Source: Phoronis australis (Eukaryota; Phoronida; Phoronidae). Taken from it: 64,000 bases of DNA. Positions 1-12,865 of this stretch are shown in pieces. The notes beneath the pieces were generated by a model that made no database searches, had not been told where the DNA came from, and worked only from the letters and a program-made list of their open reading frames with translations. The stretch lies in assembly GCA_002633005.1 (NCBI GenBank), contig NMRA01000004.1, positions 503,846-567,845 of the forward strand. The letters run 5' to 3'. The stretch's first letter is position 1; every line of letters begins with the position of its first letter. The position numbers and the translations under genes are program-made.

Positions 1-335
1 GTACTTACTAAAAGAAAAAAATCCATACCACGGTAAAGTACGTAAGCAAGACAGAAATTATACCAAGATACTTTATGACATGACATTAATCTGACCATGA
101 GCAGCTAGAAATAGCACTTATCACAAATACATTTGTTGCTCTTGAGCTCAGCCATCACCAGAGGAAGTCTCGGGTCATTTTGTCCGCTTACTTTTCATGC
201 GTACTGAACACCAACCTGTGTCAGAAAACACTTCTCTGAACTTTTGTACAATTTGAGACTCTTTTAAAAACTCAATTGATGTTCGCATACGCGTACAACA
301 GTCGTCCTAAAACTAAAGAGACCGTGTTTGCTCAC

Positions 336-452
336 CATTAGTTTCAACTCTCTTTCCTTTAGTAACTCTCTAGACTGAGTAATGATGGCCATCTTCTCGG
401 TCGTGGACAGGTCAAAGAAAATTTCATGAATTTCCAAAAGAGCAGCTCTTAG
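336..452 (-). pseudogene. Second copy of CCP110 exon 8 (probable assembly duplicate)
   Basis: This 117-nt exon with intact acceptor and donor repeats the CCP110 exon at 2464-2580. The surrounding bases 1-535 match about 2005-2662, with one deletion of roughly 130 bp (opposite about 2151-2283) and an 18-bp insertion near 225. It lies left of the single N at 536, downstream of exons that should follow it in the transcript. The best reading is that the left contig is the other haplotype overlapping the right contig, so this is probably not a real second exon or pseudogene. A true tandem duplication cannot be excluded from the window alone. Confidence 0.75.
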
Positions 453-535
453 CTGTGGAATAAAAGCAGATAAAGTGCTGACAGAAAAATAAGCAAACAT
501 AGTAAGAATCCAAATATAAAAAACATAAAAAACAA

Positions 536-536
536 N
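536..536. other. Single-N contig join
   Basis: A lone N separates two sequences whose flanks overlap: the bases just left of it match those ending near 2662. The left contig therefore appears to overlap about 2.1 kb of the right contig, of which only the last 535 bases are visible here. Confidence 0.8.
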
Positions 537-593
537 TTACACAAAAGAAGGTTTCGGATGAACAATGTGTTATGGATTGTAATTCAAATTTAC

Positions 594-3500
594 CTGCTTG
601 TGGGGTGGGCCTTGATAGGAGAAATTGAGTGAATTGGCTTGACAACCTTGGATATGATCGATTGATAGTGTCTTCTAACGGGTCCACTGTAAAGATAATC
701 AAAAGTTACATTTCACCCCATCTAGCTTTCCTGGGTAAAAATTGAAAATAAAATTTGGCATTTTACTCCCTTAAATTCAGCCTCATCTTCCTTACCGTGA
801 TAGGATTCAGCAGTCATTACCACCATGAATACTGAAACCATCAAAGACTCAAGAAAACACTTCAGAATTTATTGGGGTTGGCCAACTCTAAAATAGGAGA
901 ATTGAAAATGGGACACATATACCCTGCCTATGACCCAAGCTGCTAGCTTGTTCAGCAATAATTCAAGATTGGACGAGTGTGGTAAGTTTTTAAACCCCAA
1001 TGCGCTTTAGTTAAGAATTCAACGACAGCTATACACGGAGAAAAATACAGTTTCTAACCATGAAGGTGAAGGTGAAGGACAAGCATAAGACATGATGGTA
1101 AGAGTGTATCTGAATTGTACCTTGAGGATAAGGCCTTATTGTTAATCCAAGACCTCTTGATAGAATGCATCTTTCTATCCTTTGCCTTAGAGCACAACTA
1201 AAAATCCTATGACTTTAAGTTCACAACCATATCTGTTATATACTTAAAAAAAGAAGCTGTAGTCAATTTTCACTAGACATCGAGGCAAAGGCCTATCTGA
1301 TCATCTCAACATCAATATGCATCAGTTAGTCAGTAACAGTCTAGGTATAAACAGGATGTGTAAGGGCACCAACCAACCTCACATTTCTCTATTTTACTAT
1401 AAAAATCCCACCAAGAAATATAGGTCACTTCGACTCGTACCGAAAACAGCTGAATGAATGCATAGTATATACCTGACGTCTTCAAGCTTTTTCTTCTTTG
1501 GACTACTTGTATGTGGTCGAGAAGTCTTAGGATGATGAGGACCAAACAACATGGCCTCTGCTGCTCTGAAGGTGAGTTAGGGATTTGTGAAGTACAGATT
1601 TGCAATTATCAAGGCTATCCCACTGAATCAGGACATAAATATTCATAAAAACATAATGAAAAAAACAGAAGGCTCTTGAAAAGTAGAGACCTCCCTCAAA
1701 GCACTGCAATAATTTCAATTAAAGCAGGTACCCCAAATCCCAATGGACCTTTCGTGTTAGGTTATACAATAGCTTAGAGATAGAACTAACAGGAAGGATA
1801 CTGTGCTTTCTGACGACGTTCCATTGCTTTTTTCGTGGCCGCACTGACTCTATACTCAGCCTTGCCAGCACTGTGATTCTGCTCCTAGAAAAATACAAAT
1901 TAAGAAAAAAAAAAGAATGAGGTGACCACAAATGCAGCTTTTGACAAGACCAAAACAAACTGTACTACAGTCCCCAGATAGACTATTATGATAAAGTACA
2001 CAATGGTACTTAGGTAAAAGAAAAAAATCCATACCACGGTAAAGTACGTAAGCAAGACAGAAATTATACCAAGATACCTTATGACATGACATTAATCTGA
2101 CCATGAGCAGCTAGAAATAGCACTTATCACAAAATTTAATACATTTGTTTGATTTTTACTTACCTGAAAATTGTTATGTACAGCATGCATCAAAAGTAGT
2201 CGGACAAAATACCATTTTCCACATCATGAAAGGTGATGACCCATCATTCCTAGTTGCGCGGGGATTTGCACTGATGGCAAATTGCTCTAGAGCTCAGCCA
2301 TCACCAGAGGAAGTCTTGGGTCATTTTGTCCGATTACTTTTCATGCATACTGAACACCAACCTGTGAACTTTTGTACAATTTCAGACTCTTTTAAAAACT
2401 CAAATGATGTTCGCATACGCGTACAACAGTCGTCCTAAAACTAAAGAGACCGTGTTTGCTCACCATTAGTTTCAACTCTCTTTCCTTTAGTAACTCTCTA
2501 GACTGAGTAATGATGGCCATCTTCTCGGTCGTGGACAGGTCAAAGAAAATTTCATGAATTTCCAAAAGAGCAGCTCTTAGCTGTGGAATAAAAGCAGATA
2601 AAGTGCTGACAGAAAAATAAGCAAACATAGTAAGAATCCAAATATAAAAAACATAAAAAACAAAAGAAAACAAATCTAAATATAATGACTGACATCGAGC
2701 AAATACTACTGGGAATTTCCGTCGTTAAGCCCATGGGCGTGTGTTCGGAAAATAAAAATTTTCAGGAGTTTTAGGAACACCAAATAAACACTTGGGTGTT
2801 TATTCAGAAAAGGGGGCGTGTAAACAGAAAGCCATAGTTTTGCTTGACTTGACACTCTTTTACTTAAAACGGTGTTTTTTAATTTTTGGTTAATAAATGC
2901 ATAGTTCGCCAACGCCTTGTTCGTTTTTATACACGATAAATGCTCCGAATTTGTGACAAAAAGTTGACGCTGAGTGGGCTTTTACGTGGAAAATTTCCAA
3001 ATAAATGTCTCACTGTCTAGACACTTGACACCACAAGTTGTAACACCAAGTAAACGCCATGGGCATGTATTTGGCATAATTTTCTGAATAAATGCCCATG
3101 AGCATTTCATTGAGTGGGCTTATCAACAGAAAACCGCAATACAGACTTCAGAATTCCACATGCCATTAAAGCTGCAGTCTTTTAACAACTACTTTTTAAC
3201 CATGGTCTGACCTAAAGTAACATAATTAACTTGGTCAGTTAAAGATAGTAAAACACTGATCCCAACCCAAACTTGGAATGAGGATAGTACTTTTTAGCAG
3301 TCGAATTCATACATATGCAAGCAGGACTTCCAAATTCAAACACTGTAATCTAACAACAGGCTGAAGATCAAATATTTTGACGATAATAAACATGCAAGAC
3401 TGTGCAAACACTGTGAACAGAGATCAACTGAGCCACTAGATTGTTTCCCTTCCACAAAGCTAAAGTCTTGTTTGACATATGAATAGCAGAACATAATCTA

Positions 3501-6500
3501 TTTAAGATTACTATGAATATACACAATGTTTTTCTGATCTGCAGGGTGTAGAAACAATATTACATTGTACCAAGGCCTGTTAGTACTTAAAGGTCTGGCC
3601 AGGTTCGATATACGTTTGGCCACTGAATAGACCACGTGCATGTTTCTAAACTAAGCAGTAAAGTTGGAAAACCCCGCCTCCTTGCACAGCCATGGAAAAC
3701 CAGCATGAGAACTCACAATCCCCAGGTGAATGTGCACTGTGCAGCAACAGCTTAGCACCATGACGGCAAAGCAAGAGGGACAAACATATCTCACAAAAGG
3801 CCTATCGTTATCCACCCTCTATGAGCAAAGCATGTATCTTCATGCTAAATGCCAGAGGTAATACATTTTGTAATTTTGGTGGCTACACTACAAACTAACT
3901 TACCTGAGCTATAACCCTCTCCTGTAGTGTCAGGTCTGACATGCTGTAGATACCTTTCTTGATGGGTGTCTCGGACTGAAAGTTGATGGCAAACTCCGCC
4001 GTGTCCTGAAAACAAACATGAAATCCCAACACTTATATTTGTGCAGATACACATCGAAAGGACCAAAGCATACACCTGCACGTACCCTCAAGAGAAGAAA
4101 ATCAAATGACATCATCATTGCCTCTTCTGAAAACACAAGAGTAAAAACAAATACGTGAGATGACATTGACTCACCTTGATGACCTTGATCTGTTCTTGAA
4201 CTTTCTCTGTCTTCATCAAACGTCTTGTTAAGTAGCCTTTCACCACTGCTGATAGGTGGCACAACTTTCTGTGTAGTCCAGGAGTTAGATTCTGAAAGAC
4301 ACAATAACATTCAGGGTAATTCAGGGTAATCACTTTAGCAGATTCAATTACGTAGATATCAATAAAATTTCTAGATTAAAATTTTAAGCATATGCTAGGG
4401 TGGACCTCAATGAAAATGTAACAGGTTAATTATGAAAATTGTATACTTTAATGATACCAAGAAATTGACACTATCACTTTTTTCAATGGCACAATCAACT
4501 CACGTCTTCAATATCTCGTACTCGAATCCACCACGAGGGCTTAGCGTGCAGCACAACCCCGGAAACCCCATTCCCAGTCATGTCCAGGGATGGAGCTTGT
4601 GTGGATGTCTGCTGCATGGACAAGTATTTCTGCTTCCCACTGCTGATAAAGGAAGCAGACGGGTTTTCCAATCTACCATTCCTCGATCTCACACCTTCAA
4701 CAGAGGTATGAAGCTGTTGATTGGCAGAACCACTAGACAGACGCTGTTCCCTTGATGTTTGCCTCTCATTTTGCGAGGCACGAGATTGGCTGCGTTGCAT
4801 CAAGTCCAACACCTCCTGCTGCAGCAGGGCTTGTTCCTGCTCCTGCTCAGCTAACAATGAGGCCAACTGATGGCGCTGCTGTTCTAGCAGGTGTTGTCGC
4901 ATTTGTTCAAAGAGAGCTGCCTGTGCATGGAGGTCCTCTGCTGGCATGTCCTCCCATCTAGGGCCATTTGTAACTATGGGAACCTGATAAGATGAGATAC
5001 GTCAACTAGAAGAGTTTGTACAAAAAAAAAACCCAGGACTTTTCTGTGTTAGTGACTATACCTTTTCGAAACATAGTAGAATGCAAGGAGTTTTGAAATA
5101 ACTTGGGGCCAGACAGCTATGACAAGGCAATATCTTCATGCTGCGTATCACCCTGTTCGGGTGGCTTAAAATCAAAACAATTAGTCATTTTCACTCATAA
5201 ATCAGTCTTATAATATTCTTTACCCTGATTGTATTCTATTTCAATTACTAACTCAAACCACGTGCAATGCTTACATGTACCATTTCAGAAATTTTCAATT
5301 TTAGGGGTAATCAGTCACAATAAACTGTAAAGTGTTTTCACAATTACCTGATGTTCCTGTCAGTACAAACTCAAATCACAGGGAATGCGTATATATGGCA
5401 TTTTCATATTTGCAATTTAGGGTTGACCAGTCAGATGGTTTCGATGCTCTTGACAGTAATGGAAATACAATCCTATCACAGTGAGGCAAGTTATAAGGCT
5501 GACTTTATGAGAGTAAAAGACCTAATTCCATTTTTGTTTTTAGCCAGTTGAGCACGACAAAGTGTAGCTTTAAAGGATTGTTGTGCACAATTGAAAAATC
5601 CATGGTGCAATATCGACAAACTAGCTTCTCCTTCCAAATTTATATCACAATATTTTACATAAAATAATTTAGGTGGTCTAATACACAATGCATCAGACGT
5701 GAGCAGACCGTTCATTACACAAAACATCTAATACTGTTTTTTTTTGCATATTACAACACATTAACACACATTAAGACCAAGCTGAGGAACTAGAGACCTG
5801 ACTCAAGGGTCTAGCAGTGGGGTCCAGTGGGATTAGAACCCACAATGCTGAGAACAAGAGACGGACACTCAATCCACTGGGTCGCACTGCCTCCTCACAC
5901 ATATTATACCTGACTGATCTGTTGAAGGTAACGATGCAAGTGTTCCTCTTTTCCTTCTTTTTCTGAGTCAGTGCTCGGACTTCTGGAGACCTTATCATCC
6001 TGCTTAATTTGGCCTTTTTCTGGTTGTCTTAGCAACATACTTCCATAATCCAGTCGCCTATGCACAGATTTTTCTTGGGAATGGTCTGTTTGAAAACAAA
6101 TTAAGGAAAAAACATAAGAAATACAATTGGCGCTTAATACTGCAAAAGAATGTGAAAATAAAACAACAACAGACTATCAAAAATACAGACTGAGGCAAAA
6201 ATTGAAATCCCTAACGTTTTTGTTCATGTGAGTCTTATCTTACTAAACAAACACCCAAATCTACCCAAGTGCACTTAGTCAAACTGATGTCCACAGGGCG
6301 GATAACAAAACTTAATAATCTTCCACTCAGATAATACAGAGAACAATGCCCTTCTAACCTGATGAGTTTTGGCTATTCTTAAGAGCCTCCACCAAAGCTG
6401 GTGAAGGCTTATCCAGTGTGTAGGATCCTTGACGCGTGAGTTTTGGTGGTGAAATGACGTGGTCTCCGCTCTCGTTGCTAAGACGACTTGCCACCACCAC

Positions 6501-9500
6501 CACGTCACCATTAGTGTCTGTATCCACACACTCAGTTTGTACTTGATCAACATTGACCAGGGTATCACCAGATTCTCGCATGTACTTAGACAAGGTGGTA
6601 CTGGCTGTAATTGATGGCATGTTTTCTGACGATTTAGAAGGAGGATCAACATCCTTTGGTAAGAGAGGGCGTTCCAAGCTTCGGACGTATTCGTTAAGGT
6701 TAGGGAAGTGTGTGGCATCTGCATCATCGGGTACGTAAGCTATTCTTGACATATTCGGTGAGACTGATGATGCAACTGGCACTGGTAGTTGACGGTACTC
6801 TCCTAATAAACTGTGAATATCTGATCCAACCATGCTGGATGGGTAAGACGTCCTGTCCTTCTTCTCTGACCAGTGACCAGACTGAGGCGTTTTCTGCTCA
6901 GCTTCAGACTGTGAATTGTCCTCTTCGCTGTGTGATGCACTAGAAATTGTTTCATCCTCTAATTCTCCAAGTCTTTTTATTTCTTTGGGCTCTGCAGAAC
7001 TGGCCATAAGTTTTGCCTCCTGGCTTACAGTGACGGGTGCTTGAGCACTATCATGTTCACATTTTGAACAGCTTCTATTATCAGCAGGCTCTATGTGTAG
7101 CTCAGAGTCTCTGGCAATTACAGTACGATTCAACTCACTGTCTGTGCTAATACTTCCACTGGACTGGATACTGTCTTTTTTTGACTGTGACGCAACAGCA
7201 TTCTGCAAACGTCTGCCAAAAACAAACACTGGACTATCAAAGAGAGGTTTGCCATACAACTCCGTCATTGACACATCTTCTTCACAGGGACTAGATTCCA
7301 CATTATTGCTACACAGAACTGAGATCGATGATTCGGAACTCTCTACAAAGTCTGTATCGTTTTTGTTTGTGAGCAAATCATCACTGGCTGATGAGCTGAT
7401 CCAGGCTAAAGTTGGATCAGACACATTGAGATTTGGTAGCGATCCACCTAAGCTGTTCGAGTTCTTATTGCTGACACTCTGTGCATAAGTGTGTAAAGGT
7501 GAAATGTCTCTCGGAGATACAGTAGGTGTTCGTCGCTCCTGTGAAAAATATAAAGATGTAACACGCTACACTAGTGAAGGTGGTATATATTTATTGAAGA
7601 ATACACAGAACCTACAAGGAAAATAATGACAAAAACAGAATTCACGAAGCATTATATCTGGGTTGTAGACAGTTCATAGACGAAAGTAATATACATAGTA
7701 TCTAAGTTTAGTATTCCAATATTTAGACATCCAATTACAAGCATATTAAAAACAAAAACATGTACAGATATGGAAATCCGAAGCAACAAGATATATAAGC
7801 AATGAATAAAAATTTACGAATGTTGCTGAAGAGAAATTCAACATTGAGAAAACGGTCGAAGTTTAGACTACCATTTAAAAATAACGTAACTTAGTAGAGA
7901 TATTATTACAGGAATTGAAAGTATTAATTTTACAATTAATTGGTTTTCATTGAGTGCATGAAAGAGTAAGTTTCTCAGGTATTCGATGAGGGTACATTTG
8001 AAGAAGACATGAGGATATGATTGATGGTCACCACATTCACAGTTTGGAGACATTACTAAAGTTGTGCCTAAACTTGTCAGAGTTGAAGAAAAGACCGCAT
8101 ATCGAATGGAACAATGCTATTTCATTTTCGCGGGGCAGCGAGAATTGTGTCAAGGCTATTGAGTTGTCAAAATTATGAAAAACAGTTTTAAATTTGTTTT
8201 TATACTCATGAAAATCTACTGATAGACAGTGACACTTCCATAAACTAACCAATGATAAGAAAACACATACCAACCCAACAAAACAAATACTGCAGTTAAG
8301 GTCTATACAATACCCACGGCCTACTTCTTCCCAGAAGTTTAAATTAGAAGGCAGAAATGTTAATTTTAACACTTATTGCAATGCTTCGTAACATATAAAC
8401 ATTCAGTGCTCCCCACAAAAACATTGGCTGCATTGACTTGGTTGATTTTGCCGGCTCAAACGGATAAGACACCCGACTGAGTCTTGATGACGATTCCAGT
8501 TCTTCAACCATCAACAAAACTACGAGGATCCTACCTGTACGTTACTAACAATGCTTTCAACCGTCGACACAAGTTTCTCGTGCTTTCGTGCTCGAATGCG
8601 AGTCTCTGCCATCAATGCCTTTTGTCGACAGATTTTCATTTGCTCCCGCTCTTCTTCTGTGAGCTAAACATAGAAAATGTCACTAAAAATTACATAGATC
8701 CAAAAAATCACAAAAATTTACCTTCCTTTCAAGGTTGCATTTTTCGCCCAAATATAATTAAAAGCCAATTTATGAATTACCTTCACACTGACATATGTAT
8801 GATCAAACTTATCTTACATCATAACTTAACAAGAACACTAATAATTCCGATGCACTTGTTCTAATTTTGTAAAATCATAACACCAGGTGGCGTACACATG
8901 AAAGTCATGTGGTTATATGCCAAATACATGATTCCAAAATTCTCATGATACTTTCATTTTGGACAATGAGGGCAACGTATTGATGCATTCTGTGTATTCT
9001 TAATAAAATCTAGGACCAAAACATGTGTAACGACCAATTTAACTTTTTGTTCCTTCTTAAAGACACTTTTTGCTTTACTTTTCAATGACAAGTTATAGTT
9101 GGAAATACAGTATAAAATCTATCTGATTTGCGTCTTATGATGGGTGCAACATTTTTGATGAAAGGCAGTCTCATGACAACACAAAAAAGGTTTATTTGGT
9201 TAACCTCTCAACAATTAAATTATTAGAATAATGAGCTGGTACAAGCATTTTGCACCGGATAGATTCACATTTAATGGCAAGTCACAGGAAAGTCTCAATT
9301 TTCACAACTTTTTTGGTGCTGTTTGCGTGTATAAGTCACCTAAGTTTTTCTTTTGTCACATATGCATGACACAATATTTGTTAGTGATAACCATGAATCC
9401 CATAATTCTACAATTTGTGAAAAAAGGAACCATCACTTGATGCAGTATATAAAATAACAGCAAACCCAACAGTCTATTTGGCTCACAAAATTTCTCACAT

Positions 9501-9930
9501 CTGTTACATGTAATTGATAAAATGCCACAGAATTGCTGACAAAGCAGAGAATGTCACTATGTCAAAGCGGAACTATTCTCTGATCTTGTATGCCTTTTCA
9601 TTTGTACAAAAATAACTCTCCTATGAGCGTATCAACTTTCAACTAGCTTGTGCAAGCTCACGTACGAGATATTTAATATTTGTTGCAACAACTACCGTAT
9701 GTCATAATTAATTAAAGAATACAAGCGCTATTGTAGCACTTTATTGCACGTATTTTAAAACCGACCTTCACTACCAAGATACCCAATGTATGATGATTAC
9801 TTACAAGAGGTGGTAATATGGGAATGCCATTAAATTTGATCAGCGATGTGAATCCTGACACATAGTCTGTATAGGGTGGCTTCTCTCTGACAGCAGATGC
9901 TTGGTTGAAGTAATGACTTAACTCCTCCAT
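594..9930 (-). CDS. CCP110: Centriolar coiled-coil protein CP110 (3'-partial)
   Basis: CP110 caps the distal end of the mother centriole, limits centriole length and blocks cilium formation. Coding exons on the minus strand, 5' to 3': 9805-9930, 8535-8663, 6359-7538, 5910-6085, 4504-4983, 4175-4291, 3904-4005, 2464-2580, 1802-1884, 1473-1565, 594-686. They join in phase to about 898 residues, with 2 nt left over, so the C-terminus lies beyond the single-N join at 536. Human CP110 is about 1000 residues. The start at 9930 (MEELSHYF) matches the vertebrate MEE start and follows a splice acceptor at 9949-9951, so there is a 5'UTR intron. Visible signatures are SLIKFNGIPILPPL near residue 32, a large low-complexity exon 3, RRL at 488-490 (cyclin-type RxL), a Gln/Glu-rich coiled coil in exon 5, and the conserved C-terminal blocks VKGYLTRRLMKTEK, NFQSETPIKKG and LRAALLEIHEIFF. 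Exon 9 uses a weak donor (GTATCC), chosen because phase and sequence then continue cleanly. Identity is secure; the two last exons are less so. Confidence 0.93.
2725..3121. repeat. Possible short TIR element
   Basis: The stretch starts TAAGCCCATGGGCG and ends GAGTGGGCTTA, giving an 8-bp terminal inverted match (TAAGCCCA/TGGGCTTA). Related 'CATGGGC' and 'AATAAATGCCCATG' motifs recur inside in both orientations. It lies in CCP110 intron 7. The TIR is short and no clear target-site duplication was seen. Confidence 0.35.
5795..5895 (-). repeat. tRNA-derived SINE fragment
   Basis: The minus strand reads as a tRNA-like RNA polymerase III head: a box-A-like stretch around 5868-5888 (GCGACCCAGTGGATTGAG) followed by a box-B-like GGGTTCTAATCCC at 5830-5842. 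The acceptor stem is not paired well enough for a functional tRNA. It lies in CCP110 intron 4, directly beyond the exon 4 donor. Confidence 0.6.
7868..8372 (-). mobile_element. Degenerate LINE reverse-transcriptase 3' remnant (tentative)
   Basis: On the minus strand a Cys/His-rich motif of the form CxCG-x6-HVFFKC (about 7990-8045), followed by a leucine-rich tail, resembles the C-terminal zinc-knuckle region of non-LTR reverse transcriptases. Preceding frames give RENEIALFHSICGLFF but are frame-shifted. No RT catalytic motif is present, so only a decayed 3' end is proposed. It lies in CCP110 intron 2. Confidence 0.3.
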
Positions 9931-11184
9931 GACGTCTATAGTGGTATGCTGAAATAAAATCACCATCCGATGTGCTGTAAGGGATTTTTTTTTAAATTCA
10001 TTTGTCATATTTGCACAGCTGGAAAACAATGTTGTAAAGTCTTGCAGAGTATCAAAACTACCAGATGAGTAATTCACAACTGAAACAGTATATACTCTTA
10101 TCCTGAAATCTGAAAGATACCGGTAACTTCATTTATTCCTACAAAATTCTTCCAGCACTGCTAGTAAAGAAATCTTGAAGTAATCTGAAACTGGTGTAGA
10201 AAAATTTCATCAATCTACACAATATGGACAAGTAATTTTCTACTGTTATTGTTTTTGAAAAAAGATATGTAGCATAAAAAATCCAAATGCCCTTGTATAA
10301 AATTTGTATCAAAGCTACCACCAGGTAATGTTTTGAAAATTGAAAAAGCATAACGTGAAATGTTTGTGATAGAATCTCAGGGGTTACAGGGACTATAAAC
10401 TTGACACGCTTCTATCAGCGATTTCAATAGTTTATTACCCATTCAGGCTGTAGGGGGAATAAACATGGTAATTATGCCTGGTCTGGCGATGGAAATTAAG
10501 GCCATCAGGCAGTGTGTATAGGTGTGAAATTGCATGTTACCCTGCCAAACATATGTTTGTGATTTTCTTAGGAATTTCCACCGACCCGAAAATGAGGCGT
10601 GATTTTTCGGGTTGGTCTATCACGACCAAAACACATTATGGGTCAATTTGTCCAATATTTTTGCCAGTAATTAGTGTAATTTTACTGTAAGTCTGTCTTT
10701 AATTATGAAGGCTCATTTAGTCAACTAGAATGCATGCATAATACAAAGACAAGCAACAGTAGGCAACTGGCTCACACTCACCTTGGGCACTGGTCATCAA
10801 AACCAGGTATCCAACAGAGACTCAGAGTATTACTAGTATTTGGAGTTGATTTTGCAAAAAAATATTAAAAAGTGGTAGTTCTACTTATTGCCAGAAAATT
10901 TTACTAGTGCACTGTTTTTTGTACAAACAACTGTAACTTCTATCAGATGTGTGATGGAATTTGTTGAAAGATCTGGTGGAGGATTTGAGGCGCTTCTATG
11001 TGAACAGGAGACACACAGGAATTGACAACAATGTCAACTACGGTAAAGTTATCAAATCATTAGCCAGTTTCAGTCTGGTGACCACTTTATGAGTGATATG
11101 CTTTGATTGCAGTTGCTTGAAACCCTACATGCATATATTTCATGACGCATTGCCTTGGTTGGGGGAGGGGAGTTTGGGGGGGGG
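9931..11184. other. CCP110 upstream region and 5'UTR intron
   Basis: The acceptor for CCP110 coding exon 1 is at 9949-9951, so the non-coding first exon and promoter should lie further right, perhaps inside the N gap. I see no protein exon here. A short inverted repeat (GACCCGAAAA / TTTTCGGGTTGG) lies near 10583-10617. The stretch ends in a G-rich tract (11159-11184) at the gap edge. Confidence 0.5.
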
Positions 11185-11833
11185 NNNNNNNNNNNNNNNN
11201 NNNNNNNNNNNNNNNNNNNNNNNNNNNNNNNNNNNNNNNNNNNNNNNNNNNNNNNNNNNNNNNNNNNNNNNNNNNNNNNNNNNNNNNNNNNNNNNNNNNN
11301 NNNNNNNNNNNNNNNNNNNNNNNNNNNNNNNNNNNNNNNNNNNNNNNNNNNNNNNNNNNNNNNNNNNNNNNNNNNNNNNNNNNNNNNNNNNNNNNNNNNN
11401 NNNNNNNNNNNNNNNNNNNNNNNNNNNNNNNNNNNNNNNNNNNNNNNNNNNNNNNNNNNNNNNNNNNNNNNNNNNNNNNNNNNNNNNNNNNNNNNNNNNN
11501 NNNNNNNNNNNNNNNNNNNNNNNNNNNNNNNNNNNNNNNNNNNNNNNNNNNNNNNNNNNNNNNNNNNNNNNNNNNNNNNNNNNNNNNNNNNNNNNNNNNN
11601 NNNNNNNNNNNNNNNNNNNNNNNNNNNNNNNNNNNNNNNNNNNNNNNNNNNNNNNNNNNNNNNNNNNNNNNNNNNNNNNNNNNNNNNNNNNNNNNNNNNN
11701 NNNNNNNNNNNNNNNNNNNNNNNNNNNNNNNNNNNNNNNNNNNNNNNNNNNNNNNNNNNNNNNNNNNNNNNNNNNNNNNNNNNNNNNNNNNNNNNNNNNN
11801 NNNNNNNNNNNNNNNNNNNNNNNNNNNNNNNNN
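11185..11833. other. Assembly gap (649 N)
   Basis: This run of N separates the head-to-head genes CCP110 and RSL1D1. It may contain both promoters and the missing first exon of RSL1D1. Open frames read through it have no meaning. Confidence 0.99.
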
Positions 11834-12002
11834 GCTGTTCCTTTTTCATCAGTCAACGTCATTGGTCGATTTCGTCAATATTATTAACGTCAGTCGTTAT
11901 TAATCATCTGCTCTCGTCATCACCTTCGTCGCCTCTCTCACGATCGTATCTGTCATCGTCATGTTATCGTCGTCCATGTTGACTGATGAAAAAGGAACAG
12001 CG
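11834..12002. repeat. 169-bp hairpin element with perfect 24-bp inverted ends
   Basis: Bases 11834-11857 are the exact reverse complement of 11979-12002 (GCTGTTCCTTTTTCATCAGT at the left end, 24 bp in all). The interior is rich in CGTC/ATCGTC motifs. The left end coincides with the gap edge, so the element may be a MITE or a by-product of gap filling. Confidence 0.6.
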
Positions 12003-12289
12003 CGTGTTGTAGCAAATCGCCGCTAGATGGCGCTAGATATAGTAAGTTCCCTGAAATGGCTGCCGATTTCATAATGCGCGTGGCTAACGCTAAAGTGTAC
12101 CAAGTTCAGAATGGCGTAGTTATAGACTAGAGTAAATGAGGGTTGTGAAAAGGATTTGTACGGATAGCCAGATGTCTGAGGAATACAACGACACCAAAAT
12201 CATTCATTTAGACCAACATTTAGTGGATTTATTTGGAATAAGTTAGGGTCCATTATATCCGACTAGTGCCCTGTGTGGTGGCTTTGCTG

Positions 12290-12865
12290 TACGTGAACTT
12301 GGAATCCAGGCGTGCGTTCAGTAGACGCTAGGACCTAGCTAAAATCTAGTCAAGGTCACGGTCACGTGTTCTCATTTAAAATACACGGCAATATCTCACG
12401 TAATCTCGCGAAGTCTTGCTTTTTAGCAAGGTCCTAGCGTTACTGAATGGGAGGCTGCATAATCTCAAGATGAAGCGGAAGTGAGTGTTGCGTGAACTTG
12501 GAATATGCGAGGCAACTTGACAAGTTCACTCAAGTAATCACGTTCATGTTCATAAAAATTTGCACTGCACTAAATCAAGTTGCATTTGAATAAAATAATG
12601 TCAATTTTAACCAACCTTTTCAGCTACGGGCGATCATTTTCACCAAACAATAATCGATTTAGCCATTCACATATAACTTCGGTTCAGCGACACAAGTTAT
12701 GGTAAAGGAGAAAATGGTTGATTGCGAGGCTAATAGTTACAAAAATTATTTTCACCGAACAAAAATTTCACTTTTTTTGCCTGAAAAATTATTCAATTCC
12801 AAGTTCATGCAACACTCACTTCCACTTAATCTTGAGATTAAGCAGGATTCCAAGTTCACGCACAG
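12290..12865. repeat. Foldback element with a nested MITE
   Basis: The outer arms share ACGTGAACTTGGAATCC (12291-12307) and its inverse ending near 12860, and the match resumes further in (ATCTCAAGAT...GAAGTGAGTGTTG near 12462-12492 against its inverse near 12810-12840). The left arm is interrupted by a second inverted pair, CGTTCAGTAGACGCTAGGAC (about 12315-12334) against GTCCTAGCGTTACTGAATGG (12431-12450), which reads as a separate nested insertion. Confidence 0.6.

Noticed and set aside
594-702. Alternative CCP110 exon 11 frame (VDPLEDTINRSYPRL)
   Set aside because: It reads well, but the phase carried from exon 10 requires the other frame (SGPVRRHYQSI), which is also open to the donor.
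5815-5890. Functional tRNA gene
   Set aside because: Box A and B are recognisable, but the cloverleaf is poor; a SINE fits better.
11070-11982. Long open frames on both strands across the N gap
   Set aside because: They consist almost wholly of unknown residues; the gap makes them open by default.
12471-12490. ATGAAGCGGAAGTGAGTG as RSL1D1 start exon
   Set aside because: Splicing at GTGAGT puts the next exon in the wrong frame, and it lies in a foldback element arm.
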